Positions 19,807 through 26,839 of a stretch of DNA of 35,458 nt are shown here, piece by piece. A program made the position numbers and the translations under genes. Position 1 is the stretch's first letter. Each line of letters opens with the position of its first letter. The stretch is from Desulfotomaculum sp. Its GTDB lineage: Bacteria > Bacillota > Desulfotomaculia > Desulfotomaculales > Desulfallaceae. The stretch covers positions 1 through 35,458 of the forward strand of contig JAENYQ010000031.1 of NCBI GenBank assembly GCA_016841675.1, written 5' to 3'. The notes under the pieces are model-generated. The model saw only the letters and a list, made by a program, of their open reading frames with translations, did no database searches and was not told where the DNA came from.

Positions 19807-20502
19807 ATGCAGTTATACAAAGACCGTCTTGAAGCCGGAAATAGATTAGCGGAAATATTAATTAAATCAAACATTAAAGACGCCTTGGTGCTTGGGATAC
19901 CGCGGGGAGGTGTCGTAGTTGCTGCCGGGGTGGCAAAAAAGCTGGGTTTCCCCTTGGACATAATCATTCCGCGTAAGGTCGGCGCCCCTTTTAACCCTGA
20001 AGTAGCTGTGGGGGCAGTGACCCAGGACGGCGCGGTGTTTTTGAATCACATGGTGATGGATGTTTACAATATCAGCCGGGAAGATATCAGCGGGCTGGTG
20101 AATGATCAGGTAGCGGAAATCAAAAGGCGGATGATTAAATATCGCGGCAGGGATGATTATCCGTATAACAAAGGTAAAACGATACTACTGGTTGATGATG
20201 GTATAGCCACCGGGTTTACCGTAAAAGCTGCCATCGCATCGATCAAAAACATTTTTGCTCCAAAAAAGCTAATTTTAGCAGTACCTGTTGCCCCCCCTGA
20301 TATGGTCAAAATGCTGGCGGAAGAAGTTGATGAGCTAGTTTGCCCCTTAGTGCCGGATAATTTTTATGCTGTGGGACAGTTCTATCACAATTTTGAACAG
20401 ACTGGTGATGAAGAGGTTAAGGAATTGCTTAAGATTAACCAAAAAAACATGCGCAGATATGGAACGAAAAAAGATGCATTGGAAGTAAGCCTGCATATTT
20501 AA
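19807..20502 (+). CDS. Type I phosphoribosyltransferase-fold protein
   Basis: A 231-residue protein with a PRTase fold. The PRPP-binding loop is TILLVDDGIATG (about 125-136), an unusual but family-typical form with two aspartates. An N-terminal GIPRGGVVVAAGVAKKL segment and RKVGAPFNPEVAVGAV follow the pattern of the COG1926-like group of predicted phosphoribosyltransferases. The substrate is not known and cannot be assigned from sequence. The ATG at 19807 follows GGGAG ten bases upstream; an in-frame ATG at 19750 has no ribosome site. The gene stands alone, convergent with yyaC, and lies just inside the second MITE copy. Confidence 0.85.
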   Translation: MQLYKDRLEAGNRLAEILIKSNIKDALVLGIPRGGVVVAAGVAKKLGFPLDIIIPRKVGAPFNPEVAVGAVTQDGAVFLNHMVMDVYNISREDISGLVNDQVAEIKRRMIKYRGRDDYPYNKGKTILLVDDGIATGFTVKAAIASIKNIFAPKKLILAVPVAPPDMVKMLAEEVDELVCPLVPDNFYAVGQFYHNFEQTGDEEVKELLKINQKNMRRYGTKKDALEVSLHI

Positions 20503-20514
20503 AAATTATTTTAA

Positions 20515-20739
20515 AATGATTATTCCCTTTACTCAGTAATCCCCATTGATGAGATATACATTTTTAATAAACAATTGCGCACCGCGGGGGAGAGCTGTCA
20601 TCTAAGAGCGTTAGCGAAGGATCTGGTTTTAAGATTCTTCGCTGCGCTCAGAATGACAGGCTTAAAAGGTTCTTAAGTTCTTGCATTCATAGCAATGACA
20701 CGACGCTGTACCACTTACTGAGTTAACGGTATAACCATG
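20515..20739. mobile_element. MITE-like element copy 2, inverted relative to copy 1
   Basis: A 225-bp reverse-orientation copy of the 18069-18245 element. It runs from ATTATTCCCTTTACTCAGTA on the left to GTTAACGGTATAACCATG on the right. It carries about 48 bp more interior sequence than copy 1, including a complete hairpin module (20597-20664). The flanks share TTTTAAAA (20509-20516 and 20741-20748), a possible target duplication, though A+T richness makes this less certain than in copy 1. It fills the gap between two convergent genes and contains no gene. Confidence 0.85.
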
Positions 20740-20768
20740 TTTTTAAAATATTTTTGAATATCTAATAG

Positions 20769-20799
20769 AAAGCCCGGCGTTAACAGCTCCGGGCTTTCG
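20769..20799 (-). terminator. Probable yyaC terminator hairpin
   Basis: AAAGCCCGG (20769-20777) pairs with CCGGGCTTT (20790-20798), a 9-bp perfect stem that spans the yyaC stop codon. On the minus strand it is followed by only a short T-rich run (TTTCTATT); on the plus strand GGTTTT follows. It may serve both converging genes. Confidence 0.6.
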
Positions 20800-21376
20800 G
20801 TTTTCCATATTCAACTGCCGTTTTGTATAATCCTTGTACTAGTACCTGTGACATTTTCATAACTAAGTTAAGCCTGGTATTCTGCAGTACCAAGTATTCC
20901 ATAAAACCGCCTACGTTGACTATGCCGGTAATGTAAATGTCACCTACCGGCGGTAGCGACTTGTTTACCCCTGCGCCGGGTTGTAGAGGGCCATCGCAGA
21001 TATTAATATAGCCAACGTTTTCCGTACTGCCCAAGCAGGCATCAATTGCTACTATAAAGGGGTTATTAAAAGTCTGCTTGATAGTATCAATATACTCTTG
21101 CAAATTGGCTGCATGTACAGGGTGATCTAGAGTACCGTATACACAGAAAAAATCTTGCCTTTCGCAGCTTAACAGGCTTCCTGCCAGAGGTCCGAAACAA
21201 TCGCCGGTGGACCTGTCGGTACCGATGCAAAGGAGTACTACACTGTCAATATCTTTTCCGTTATAGAGAGCCAGTTTTTCTGTCAGCGCCTGATGAATTT
21301 TTTCGATAGCCAGCGGATCTTGTACATGGATACGATGTTTTTTAATGTCCTTAATTATCTTATTGGCCATGACCAT
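20780..21376 (-). CDS. yyaC: Spore protease-like protein YyaC
   Basis: A 198-residue member of the YyaC (DUF1256) family found in endospore formers and related to the Gpr-type spore proteases. The conserved LCIGTDRSTGDCFGPLAG segment (about 49-66), the AIDACLGS segment and PPVGDIYITGIVNVGGFMEY are visible. The start ATG at 21376 is nine bases from GGAG on the minus strand. It is the only leftward gene to the right of the origin and is convergent with the phosphoribosyltransferase. In B. subtilis yyaC is a forespore gene; a candidate sigma-F-like promoter lies upstream here. Confidence 0.93.
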   Translation of the reverse strand: MVMANKIIKDIKKHRIHVQDPLAIEKIHQALTEKLALYNGKDIDSVVLLCIGTDRSTGDCFGPLAGSLLSCERQDFFCVYGTLDHPVHAANLQEYIDTIKQTFNNPFIVAIDACLGSTENVGYINICDGPLQPGAGVNKSLPPVGDIYITGIVNVGGFMEYLVLQNTRLNLVMKMSQVLVQGLYKTAVEYGKPKARSC

Positions 21377-21409
21377 AATCTATCACTCCTAAAAACGAAC
21401 AATTAGTAT

Positions 21410-21439
21410 ATTTATGCCCTTCTCATCCGCCAAATATTC
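21410..21439 (-). promoter_or_regulatory. Candidate forespore (sigma-F/G-like) promoter of yyaC
   Basis: On the minus strand GAATA (21435-21439), 15 bases, then GGGCATAAAT (21410-21419). This resembles the forespore consensus (GTATA, about 15 bases, GGnnAnAnT) but is not perfect. The gene's family supports it; the match alone is weak. Confidence 0.35.
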
Positions 21440-21503
21440 CAGAGTATTTAATTTAATAATTAGCGAATAGGATGATTAATAAATACTCCTGAGAGGGTTT
21501 TAT

Positions 21504-22577
21504 ATGTCTATAACTACGCGTAATATATCCGTATTTAAGATTGCGGCCATGTATGCCGGGGCAGTCATTGGAGCCGGGTTTGCGTCCGGTCAGGAAGTTA
21601 TGCAATTTTTTACTGTTTATGGTATTAAAGGGCTTTGGGGCGTAATTGTGGCCACCATGCTATTGGCTTACCTGGGGGCATCCATTCTTTTTTTGTCCGT
21701 AAAATATGGTACGGGCAATTACCTGCTGTTGATTAACAATTTATCTGCGCCATGGGTAGCCAAAATTTTTGATTTGCTAAGTATGGTCATGTTGTTGGCG
21801 GGCCTGAGTGTTATGCTGTCGGGAAGTGGGGCGGTTTTTAGCGAGTACCTTAATATTGCTGCTTGGCCAGGAGTGTTGTTTTTATTGTTTACTGTTGGCT
21901 TGGTTCTAACGGGGGGATTGGCCGGGGTTATTAGGTTCAACTCTGTGCTGGTGCCGGTAAAAATTGCTGCCATTATTATTATTTCGCTGCTGGTGCTGGC
22001 GATGTGTAAAAGTGGTGCCCCTCCGGTAGAGGGAATGCGCAGTTCGTTTTTCGTGTCGCCCGGTAATTGGTTTGTATCCGGTGTGCTATACGTATCATAT
22101 AATATGATACTGGTACTGGCAGTGCTTAGCACGCTTGGCGACAGAGTGACCAGTCGCAGGGCGGTGGCCGGTGGTTTAGTGGGTGGAGTTGTGCTGGGTA
22201 TTGCTGTTGGAATGCTGTTGTTAGCCCAGCTCAAGCTTTATCCAACTATTGCTAACTACAAAGTTCCTGTACTTTTTATGGCCGGAGAGATTGGAGACAT
22301 GTTAAGAATTCCTGTCGCTATACTAATCTGGTTGGCCATTCTTACCACAGCTGTAGCCAACGCTCATGGCCTGGCGGCCCGTTTTGCACCACCGGGCTCA
22401 GTAAAATACAAATTGGTTGGTGTAGGCTGCACGCTGCTGGCCTTACCCTTGGCCAGGCTGGATTTTGATCGTTTAGTTGGCACCATCTACCCGATTTTCG
22501 GTTATGCAGGGCTGCTCATGATGTTTGTCTTATTTATAAGTCCGCTGTTGCCATTTATTAAAAGAATTAAAGTATAA
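21504..22577 (+). CDS. YkvI-like polytopic membrane protein
   Basis: A 357-residue integral membrane protein with about ten hydrophobic segments. The opening AAMYAGAVIGAGFASGQEVMQFF resembles the unwound first helix of LeuT-fold, APC-type secondary transporters, and matches the YkvI family of B. subtilis. The substrate is unknown. The ATG at 21504 follows GAGAGGG. It is divergent from yyaC with 127 bases between them. Following cvpA starts 76 bases after its stop, and no terminator is visible between them. Confidence 0.85.
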   Translation: MSITTRNISVFKIAAMYAGAVIGAGFASGQEVMQFFTVYGIKGLWGVIVATMLLAYLGASILFLSVKYGTGNYLLLINNLSAPWVAKIFDLLSMVMLLAGLSVMLSGSGAVFSEYLNIAAWPGVLFLLFTVGLVLTGGLAGVIRFNSVLVPVKIAAIIIISLLVLAMCKSGAPPVEGMRSSFFVSPGNWFVSGVLYVSYNMILVLAVLSTLGDRVTSRRAVAGGLVGGVVLGIAVGMLLLAQLKLYPTIANYKVPVLFMAGEIGDMLRIPVAILIWLAILTTAVANAHGLAARFAPPGSVKYKLVGVGCTLLALPLARLDFDRLVGTIYPIFGYAGLLMMFVLFISPLLPFIKRIKV

Positions 22578-22653
22578 TAGGATTATAGAAAGAGCAGCAA
22601 GAAGGAATAATGACAGCCCTATAGAAAAAAATGAAAGTTAAAGGAGCGGTTAG

Positions 22654-23352
22654 ATGAACTGGCTGGACTGGTTATTAATTGCAATTATTGTACTGTCAGC
22701 TTGGCACGGTTTTAAGGCTGGCTTTATCGTTGGTGTCGCCAGGCTGTTAGGTCTGGTACTGGGGCTGGCGGCAGCTTTTACCGGGTATAAAAACCTGGCC
22801 GTTTACCTGGACCGCCAGTGGAATTGGGGTGAATCCATCTCAGTTTTTATACTGGAACGTTTTCCCCAGGCATTGATGGATGGTGCCCTGGACAGTAGCG
22901 CTCCGGAAAATATGAACGGGCTGATCTCGGGCAGTGAACAACTGCTTCAAGATCAGGTAACTAATTACGCTACAATTGCTGCTCGGGAAATGGCCGGGTC
23001 TGTTTTGGAACTGCTTTCTTTTGTTATTTTGGCTTTGGCGGTTTATATATTAGTAAATATTATGATGCGAGCTTTATCAGGTGCCGCGGCCCATACTATT
23101 CTGGGGCCTCTGGACAGGATAGGGGGCTTGATACTGGGTCTGGCCCGGGGAGGCCTGGTTATAATTATTGCCGCTGCCCTACTCAATCCCATGTACTCGG
23201 CGGGCGCGGTTACCGGCGATGTGCAAACCGGTTTTTTAAGCCATGCTGTAATAGGCTCCGTGGTTTTACCTTATGCTCAGACGGCGGTAGAATTTTTGAA
23301 ACTACAGTTTCCCGGGTGGCCGCTCCTGGCAAAACCAGCACGCTTTATTTAA
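22654..23352 (+). CDS. CvpA family membrane protein
   Basis: A 232-residue CvpA-family protein. It starts MNWLDWLLIAIIVLSAWHGF, a typical CvpA opening, followed by KAGFIVGVARLLGLVLGLAAAF. Four hydrophobic segments are visible, with the LGPLDRIGGLILGLARG motif before the last. CvpA homologues are linked to colicin V export in E. coli and to envelope homeostasis; the role in Firmicutes is uncertain. The ATG follows AAAGGAGCGG. The next gene is nearly 300 bases away across nested repeats. Confidence 0.88.
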   Translation: MNWLDWLLIAIIVLSAWHGFKAGFIVGVARLLGLVLGLAAAFTGYKNLAVYLDRQWNWGESISVFILERFPQALMDGALDSSAPENMNGLISGSEQLLQDQVTNYATIAAREMAGSVLELLSFVILALAVYILVNIMMRALSGAAAHTILGPLDRIGGLILGLARGGLVIIIAAALLNPMYSAGAVTGDVQTGFLSHAVIGSVVLPYAQTAVEFLKLQFPGWPLLAKPARFI

Positions 23353-23390
23353 ACGCATGGCGTGAATACTATAATTAAGTTTGGTATTCA

Positions 23391-23620
23391 GGAGTCAGTA
23401 GTCAGTAGTCAGAATTTCCCGGGAATATAAAAAAACGTAAAGCTCAAGCAATTGCGCTTACTGCTATACACAGTAAGTCTTTAAAGGAAGGGGGACACAC
23501 CTCAGCTTATGGTTCAGTCTTTGGGGTCGAGGAAAATCCCGATGGGTTTAAGTCGAAGAATGCCCCCGATGTATGTTTTAGGCGTTTTTCTAATTCTGAC
23601 TCCTGACTCCTGGCTCCTGA
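23391..23620. repeat. Nested palindromic repeats (GGAGTCAG arms around a GGGGACACACCTC copy)
   Basis: Outer arms GGAGTCAGTAGTCAGTAGTC (23391 onward) and, inverted, ATTCTGACTCCTGACTCC (23593 onward, to 23620) bracket about 180 bases. Inside is copy 2 of the GGGGACACACCTC repeat, with arms GGGGGACA (23490-23497) and TGCCCCC (23561-23567). The spacer 23353-23648 contains no credible gene; a 64-codon frame across it consists of repeat sequence. The M18 gene starts 29 bases after the outer right arm. Confidence 0.75.
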
Positions 23621-23648
23621 GTAATTCGATATTGAAAGGGGTAATACA

Positions 23649-25046
23649 TTGGCTGAACAAAGCACTCTTGCATATAACAGGAAAACGGTCTGGGAACACT
23701 TGACCGAACAGGAAAAACAGGAAGTTATGAATATAGCCGAGGATTATAAAATTTTTTTGGCCAGGGCTAAAACAGAAAGGGAATCTGCTGCCTTGGTTGT
23801 AGAACACGCCAAAAGCCAGGGATTTATTTCCTTGGACAGTGTAAATGGCCCTTTAAAGCCCGGGGATAGGGTTTATCGCCTGGTGAAGGGTAAATCTGTA
23901 TTGCTGGCGGTAATGGGTGAACAGTCTGTAACTGAAGGATTTAATGCGATTGGCGCCCACCTGGACAGCCCGCGCTTGGATCTTAAGGTGCACCCTCTTT
24001 ACGAGGATGAAGGTCTGGCCTTGTTAAAAACTCATTATTATGGAGGAATAAAAAAATACCATTGGTTGGCCCTGCCACTGGCATTGCACGGGATTGTTTA
24101 TCGCGGTGACGGTTCGGGGGTGGAAGTTCGGGTGGGTGACGAACCCGGCGACCCGGTGTTTACCGTTACTGACCTACTGCCACACTTGGCCAAAGATCAA
24201 ATGGACAAAAAATTAAACGATGCGTTTCCCGGTGAAACACTAAGGGCTCTTTGTGGCAGCCTGCCGGCGGGAGACGAGGAAATCAAAAACCGGGTAAAAG
24301 AGAATATGCTGCTGCTTTTGTACGATAAATACGGATTAACTGAAGGTGACCTGGTAACCGCAGAGCTGGAACTAGTGCCGGCCATACCTCCACGGGACGT
24401 TGGCTTTGATCGTTCCCTGGTGGGCGCCTACGGCCAGGACGACCGGGTTTGCGCATATGCACAGCTGCTGGCTATAGCCGCTGCAGTTCACCCATCCCGT
24501 ACAGCGGTGGCAATTTTTGCAGATAAAGAGGAAATCGGCAGCGTGGGCAATACAGGCATGCAGTCCAGTCTATTTTTAAATTTTATAGCCGAACTGGTGG
24601 AACGAAGCACAGGAGGTTACAACGAACTTTTATTACGTCGCTCGCTAAGTGCCTCATTTGGCCTGTCCGCTGACGTTAACGTAGCTTTGGACCCTGTCTT
24701 TGCGGACACGGTGGAAAAGGATAACACCGCCCGCCTGGGTTGCGGGGTGGTGCTAACCAAATACACCGGGGCCAGGGGCAAGAGCGGGTCCAATGATGCC
24801 CATGCTGAGTTTTTATCCCGAGTGGTAAGGATTTTTAACAGTCGAAATGTAATTTGGCAGACCGGGGAACTAGGCAAGGTGGACCAGGGCGGTGGAGGTA
24901 CAATAGCATATATGATGGCTGCTCACGGGATGGATGTGGTAGATTGTGGCGTAGGGCTATTAGGAATGCATTCACCTTTTGAGGTGTGTCATAAAGCAGA
25001 TTTATATATGGCGGTTAGGGGTTACGCGTCTTTTCTGCTGGCTTAA
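23649..25046 (+). CDS. apeA: M18 family aminopeptidase
   Basis: A 465-residue zinc aminopeptidase of family M18, probably cytosolic and dodecameric. Metal and catalytic residues are in place: His104 and Asp106 in GAHLDSPR, the bridging Asp in GQDDRVCAY (264 or 265), Glu294 and Glu295 in DKEEIGS, and His441 in GMHSPFEV. It likely removes N-terminal, perhaps acidic, residues from peptides. The start is TTG at 23649, eight bases after AAAGGGG. It stands alone between two repeat clusters, and no terminator is seen except the palindromic elements downstream. Confidence 0.94.
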   Translation: MAEQSTLAYNRKTVWEHLTEQEKQEVMNIAEDYKIFLARAKTERESAALVVEHAKSQGFISLDSVNGPLKPGDRVYRLVKGKSVLLAVMGEQSVTEGFNAIGAHLDSPRLDLKVHPLYEDEGLALLKTHYYGGIKKYHWLALPLALHGIVYRGDGSGVEVRVGDEPGDPVFTVTDLLPHLAKDQMDKKLNDAFPGETLRALCGSLPAGDEEIKNRVKENMLLLLYDKYGLTEGDLVTAELELVPAIPPRDVGFDRSLVGAYGQDDRVCAYAQLLAIAAAVHPSRTAVAIFADKEEIGSVGNTGMQSSLFLNFIAELVERSTGGYNELLLRRSLSASFGLSADVNVALDPVFADTVEKDNTARLGCGVVLTKYTGARGKSGSNDAHAEFLSRVVRIFNSRNVIWQTGELGKVDQGGGGTIAYMMAAHGMDVVDCGVGLLGMHSPFEVCHKADLYMAVRGYASFLLA

Positions 25047-25067
25047 CTTTTGCTATTTACATAGTAA

Positions 25068-25244
25068 GGGGTTTGGTGTTATCTCCAGGATGCTACTCGC
25101 TATTATACTTGAAAGAGCTCGTTCGCTTTCGGGCGCCGGAGAACTCACGCCCTGCGGGCGTTCAAACATGCACCGGCGCTTCTCCTTCAGCTCTCTCACT
25201 CTTTGAACTAAGCTCCTACGCATCCTTACAATAACACCAACCCC
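25068..25244. repeat. Large palindromic repeat GGGGTTTGGTGTTATC, full copy
   Basis: A 177-bp element with inverted ends: GGGGTTTGGTGTTAT on the left and ATAACACCAACCCC on the right, extending with changes through AGGATGC/GCATCCT. The interior is also nearly self-complementary: TTGAAAGAGCTC against CTCTCACTCTTTGAA, and GGCGCCGGAGAA against CACCGGCGCTTCTCC. A central CGCCCTGCGGGCG hairpin completes it. As RNA or ssDNA it could fold into one long rod. It encodes nothing visible. Confidence 0.85.
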
Positions 25245-25277
25245 CCCCCGGAATGTGCTATTTGCAAAGTTTGGTAA

Positions 25278-25360
25278 TTGGTTTGGTGTTATCTCCAGGA
25301 TGCTACTCGCTATTATACTTGAAAGAGCTCGTTTGCATCCTTACGATAACACCAAACCCC
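25278..25360. repeat. Large palindromic repeat, internally deleted copy
   Basis: The left 50 bases equal those of the 25068 copy through GAAAGAGCTCGTT; the sequence then jumps to TGCATCCTTACGATAACACC and closes with AAACCCC. It therefore keeps both ends but lacks about 95 interior bases. It lies only 33 bases after the full copy in the same orientation. The rest of the 25047-25460 gap shows no gene. Confidence 0.85.
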
Positions 25361-25460
25361 TACGAAATGGGTCAGGGGAAGCGAAACTAGTGTTTGAAGT
25401 GATTTAGCGCAGAATTACGGTCATCTTCTTTAATGGCGGTGGGCTTACAGGAGGCTTGTG

Positions 25461-25670
25461 ATGCTGGTAAAATATTATGTAGGTGATGTTGTGAAGATGC
25501 GCAAACAGCACCCTTGCGGTGCCGACGAGTGGGAGGTCATGCGTACAGGGGTCGACTTTCGCATTAGATGCACGGGATGTGGTCGGGTGGTTATGCTGCC
25601 CCGACCTAAGTTTGAAAAGAGCGTAAAAAAAATAGTTAGTTCTAATCAGGGAGCCGAAGGGTCATCTTAG
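25461..25670 (+). CDS. DUF951 family small protein
   Basis: A 69-residue DUF951 protein of unknown function. It is mostly beta-like, opening MLVKYYVGDVVKMRKQHPCG. It contains WEVMRTGVDFRIRCTGCGRVVMLPR in the middle, with CxxC and an upstream cysteine that could bind zinc. The family is common in Firmicutes near the rpsF-ssb-rpsR genes and is predicted to bind nucleic acid by some annotations; nothing here proves it. The ATG at 25461 is six bases from AGGAGG; a GTG one codon earlier is too close. Confidence 0.88.
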   Translation: MLVKYYVGDVVKMRKQHPCGADEWEVMRTGVDFRIRCTGCGRVVMLPRPKFEKSVKKIVSSNQGAEGSS

Positions 25671-25690
25671 ACGCTTCGGCTTGTAATTTC
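25653..25690 (+). terminator. Hairpin at the DUF951 stop, possible weak terminator
   Basis: GCCGAAG (25653-25659) pairs with CTTCGGC (25674-25680) around a 14-base loop containing the stop codon. Only TTGTAATTT follows, so termination is uncertain. Confidence 0.45.
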
Positions 25691-25732
25691 TGTTCAGCAG
25701 ATAAACCCTTTAGGACATTTTGTCTACTTTCC

Positions 25733-25762
25733 TTGCTCCAAACACCGTTTATGTGCTATAAT
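25733..25762 (+). promoter_or_regulatory. rpsF-ssb-rpsR promoter with extended -10
   Basis: A perfect TATAAT (25757-25762) is preceded by TGC, making an extended -10. TTGCTC lies 18 bases upstream (25733-25738). It would give a leader of about 105 nt before the rpsF start. Confidence 0.65.
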
Positions 25763-25786
25763 TTGTTAGCCAAAAAATGCATATTT

Positions 25787-25846
25787 GGCCTACCCTGCTC
25801 TACGTGTCGGCGGATACTCAGGCAAACCGCTGCGAAAAGTAGGGCC
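25787..25846 (+). ncRNA. Candidate S6:S18-binding leader of rpsF
   Basis: The leader can fold with GGCCTAC (25787-25793) pairing to GTA and GGCC (25839-25846, one bulged G), enclosing an inner GCGG/CCGC stem (25810-25813 with 25827-25830). An AAACCG sequence precedes the inner right arm. In many bacteria the rpsF leader carries a structured site with a CCG motif bound by the S6:S18 complex for feedback control. The position and pairing fit; the covariation needed to prove it is not available here. Confidence 0.5.
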
Positions 25847-25874
25847 TTATGTCCATAGGGAGGAGGTGAACATC

Positions 25875-26162
25875 GTGCGTAGGTACGAGCTGATGGTTAT
25901 TATCAGGCCCGACCTGGACGATGAAGCAACCGAGGCGGTAATCGAAAAGGTACGGTCCATGATTGAGAACAATGGTGGAGAAGTAGCCAAGACTGACAAG
26001 TGGGGCAAGCGCAGACTAGCCTACGAAATCAAGGACTTGCGCGACGGTTTCTACGTTGTAATCAAATTCAAAGGCGAAGCCGCTTTGTCGGCTGAACTTG
26101 ACCGGGTACTTAAAATTACCGATACGGTATTGCGGCACATGATAGTGCGTGAGGAAGAGTAG
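25875..26162 (+). CDS. rpsF: 30S ribosomal protein S6
   Basis: S6 pairs with S18 on the 30S platform. The 95-residue protein opens [18 protein letters not shown] and contains the conserved [25 protein letters not shown] core. The start is GTG at 25875 behind an excellent GGAGGAGGTGA site. The frame stays open upstream for 30 codons, but those lie in the structured leader and are not family-like. It begins the rpsF-ssb-rpsR set; ssb follows after an unusually long 239-base gap. Confidence 0.97.
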   Translation: MRRYELMVIIRPDLDDEATEAVIEKVRSMIENNGGEVAKTDKWGKRRLAYEIKDLRDGFYVVIKFKGEAALSAELDRVLKITDTVLRHMIVREEE

Positions 26163-26163
26163 A

Positions 26164-26254
26164 ACTAGTGCCTTGACTTTGACTAATCATTGCACAACCC
26201 AGGTTATATATTCAGTTTATTCCTTACAAAAAACCGTTTTGAGGCGGCACTAGT
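26164..26254. repeat. Short inverted repeat in the rpsF-ssb spacer
   Basis: ACTAGTGCC (26164-26172) recurs inverted as GGCACTAGT (26246-26254), enclosing 73 bases, directly after the rpsF stop. The 239-base spacer up to ssb holds no gene. Whether this is a small element or a regulatory structure cannot be decided. Confidence 0.45.
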
Positions 26255-26401
26255 ATAAGTAGCGTACAGTTAAACACAAAGACTCTGGTGTGGTGTATTT
26301 GCAATTTAAACAGGTAGTTAAAAATTTTCAAAAAGATACATCAGACGGTTTCTGTATTATTGCTGTACAAGTAAATAAAACACTCAAGGCGGTGAAATTT
26401 A

Positions 26402-26824
26402 ATGTTAAATAAAGTAATCTTGATTGGCCGTTTGACCCGGGATCCCGAATTGCGCTATACCCAAAACGGAACGCCCGTGGCTAATTTTACATTGGCCGTT
26501 GATCGCGCGTTCTCGAGTAAGCAAGGGGAAAGGGAAACGGATTTTATCAATATTGTAGTCTGGCAAAAGCTGGGGGAACACTGTGCCAATCATTTAGGCA
26601 AAGGTAGACTTGTGGCGGTTGATGGCAGGCTCCAAATTCGGTCTTACGATGACAACCAGGGTATTAAGCGCAGGGTCGCCGAAGTTGTGGCCAACGATGT
26701 CCGTTTTCTGGACTGGCCCAAGGAAGATCGTGAAGCACCACCTGTTGCTGCTGGCGGTAGTAAGGCCAGTGGAGAAGGTTTTGCCAGTGAGATTAGTTTC
26801 AATGAGGAGGAAATTCCTTTTTAA
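26402..26824 (+). CDS. ssb: Single-stranded DNA-binding protein
   Basis: SSB coats ssDNA at forks and gaps and recruits partners through its tail. The 140-residue protein has the OB fold (about 1-105: MLNKVILIGRLTRDPELRYT, and the FINIVVWQKLGEHCANHLGKG region). A short linker follows, then an acidic tip ending EEIPF, a conservative version of DDDIPF. The linker is short compared with B. subtilis SsbA (172 residues). The ATG follows GGCGGTGAAATT. It lies between the genes for S6 and S18, which its product does not bind. Confidence 0.97.
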   Translation: MLNKVILIGRLTRDPELRYTQNGTPVANFTLAVDRAFSSKQGERETDFINIVVWQKLGEHCANHLGKGRLVAVDGRLQIRSYDDNQGIKRRVAEVVANDVRFLDWPKEDREAPPVAAGGSKASGEGFASEISFNEEEIPF

Positions 26825-26839
26825 GGGGTGTATGTCAGT

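Noticed and set aside
18069-20739. A composite transposon carrying DUF554 and the phosphoribosyltransferase gene
   Set aside because: Copy 1 has its own immediate 8-bp target duplication, and copy 2 appears to have its own, so each inserted separately; no duplication encloses the whole segment.
16064-20760. A CRISPR array in the repeat-rich intergenic regions
   Set aside because: The repeats are few, unequally spaced and inverted relative to one another, with no regular spacer length and no cas genes.
23509-23703. 64-codon frame before the M18 peptidase gene
   Set aside because: It is composed mainly of two dispersed repeat families and overlaps the true start of the peptidase gene in another frame.
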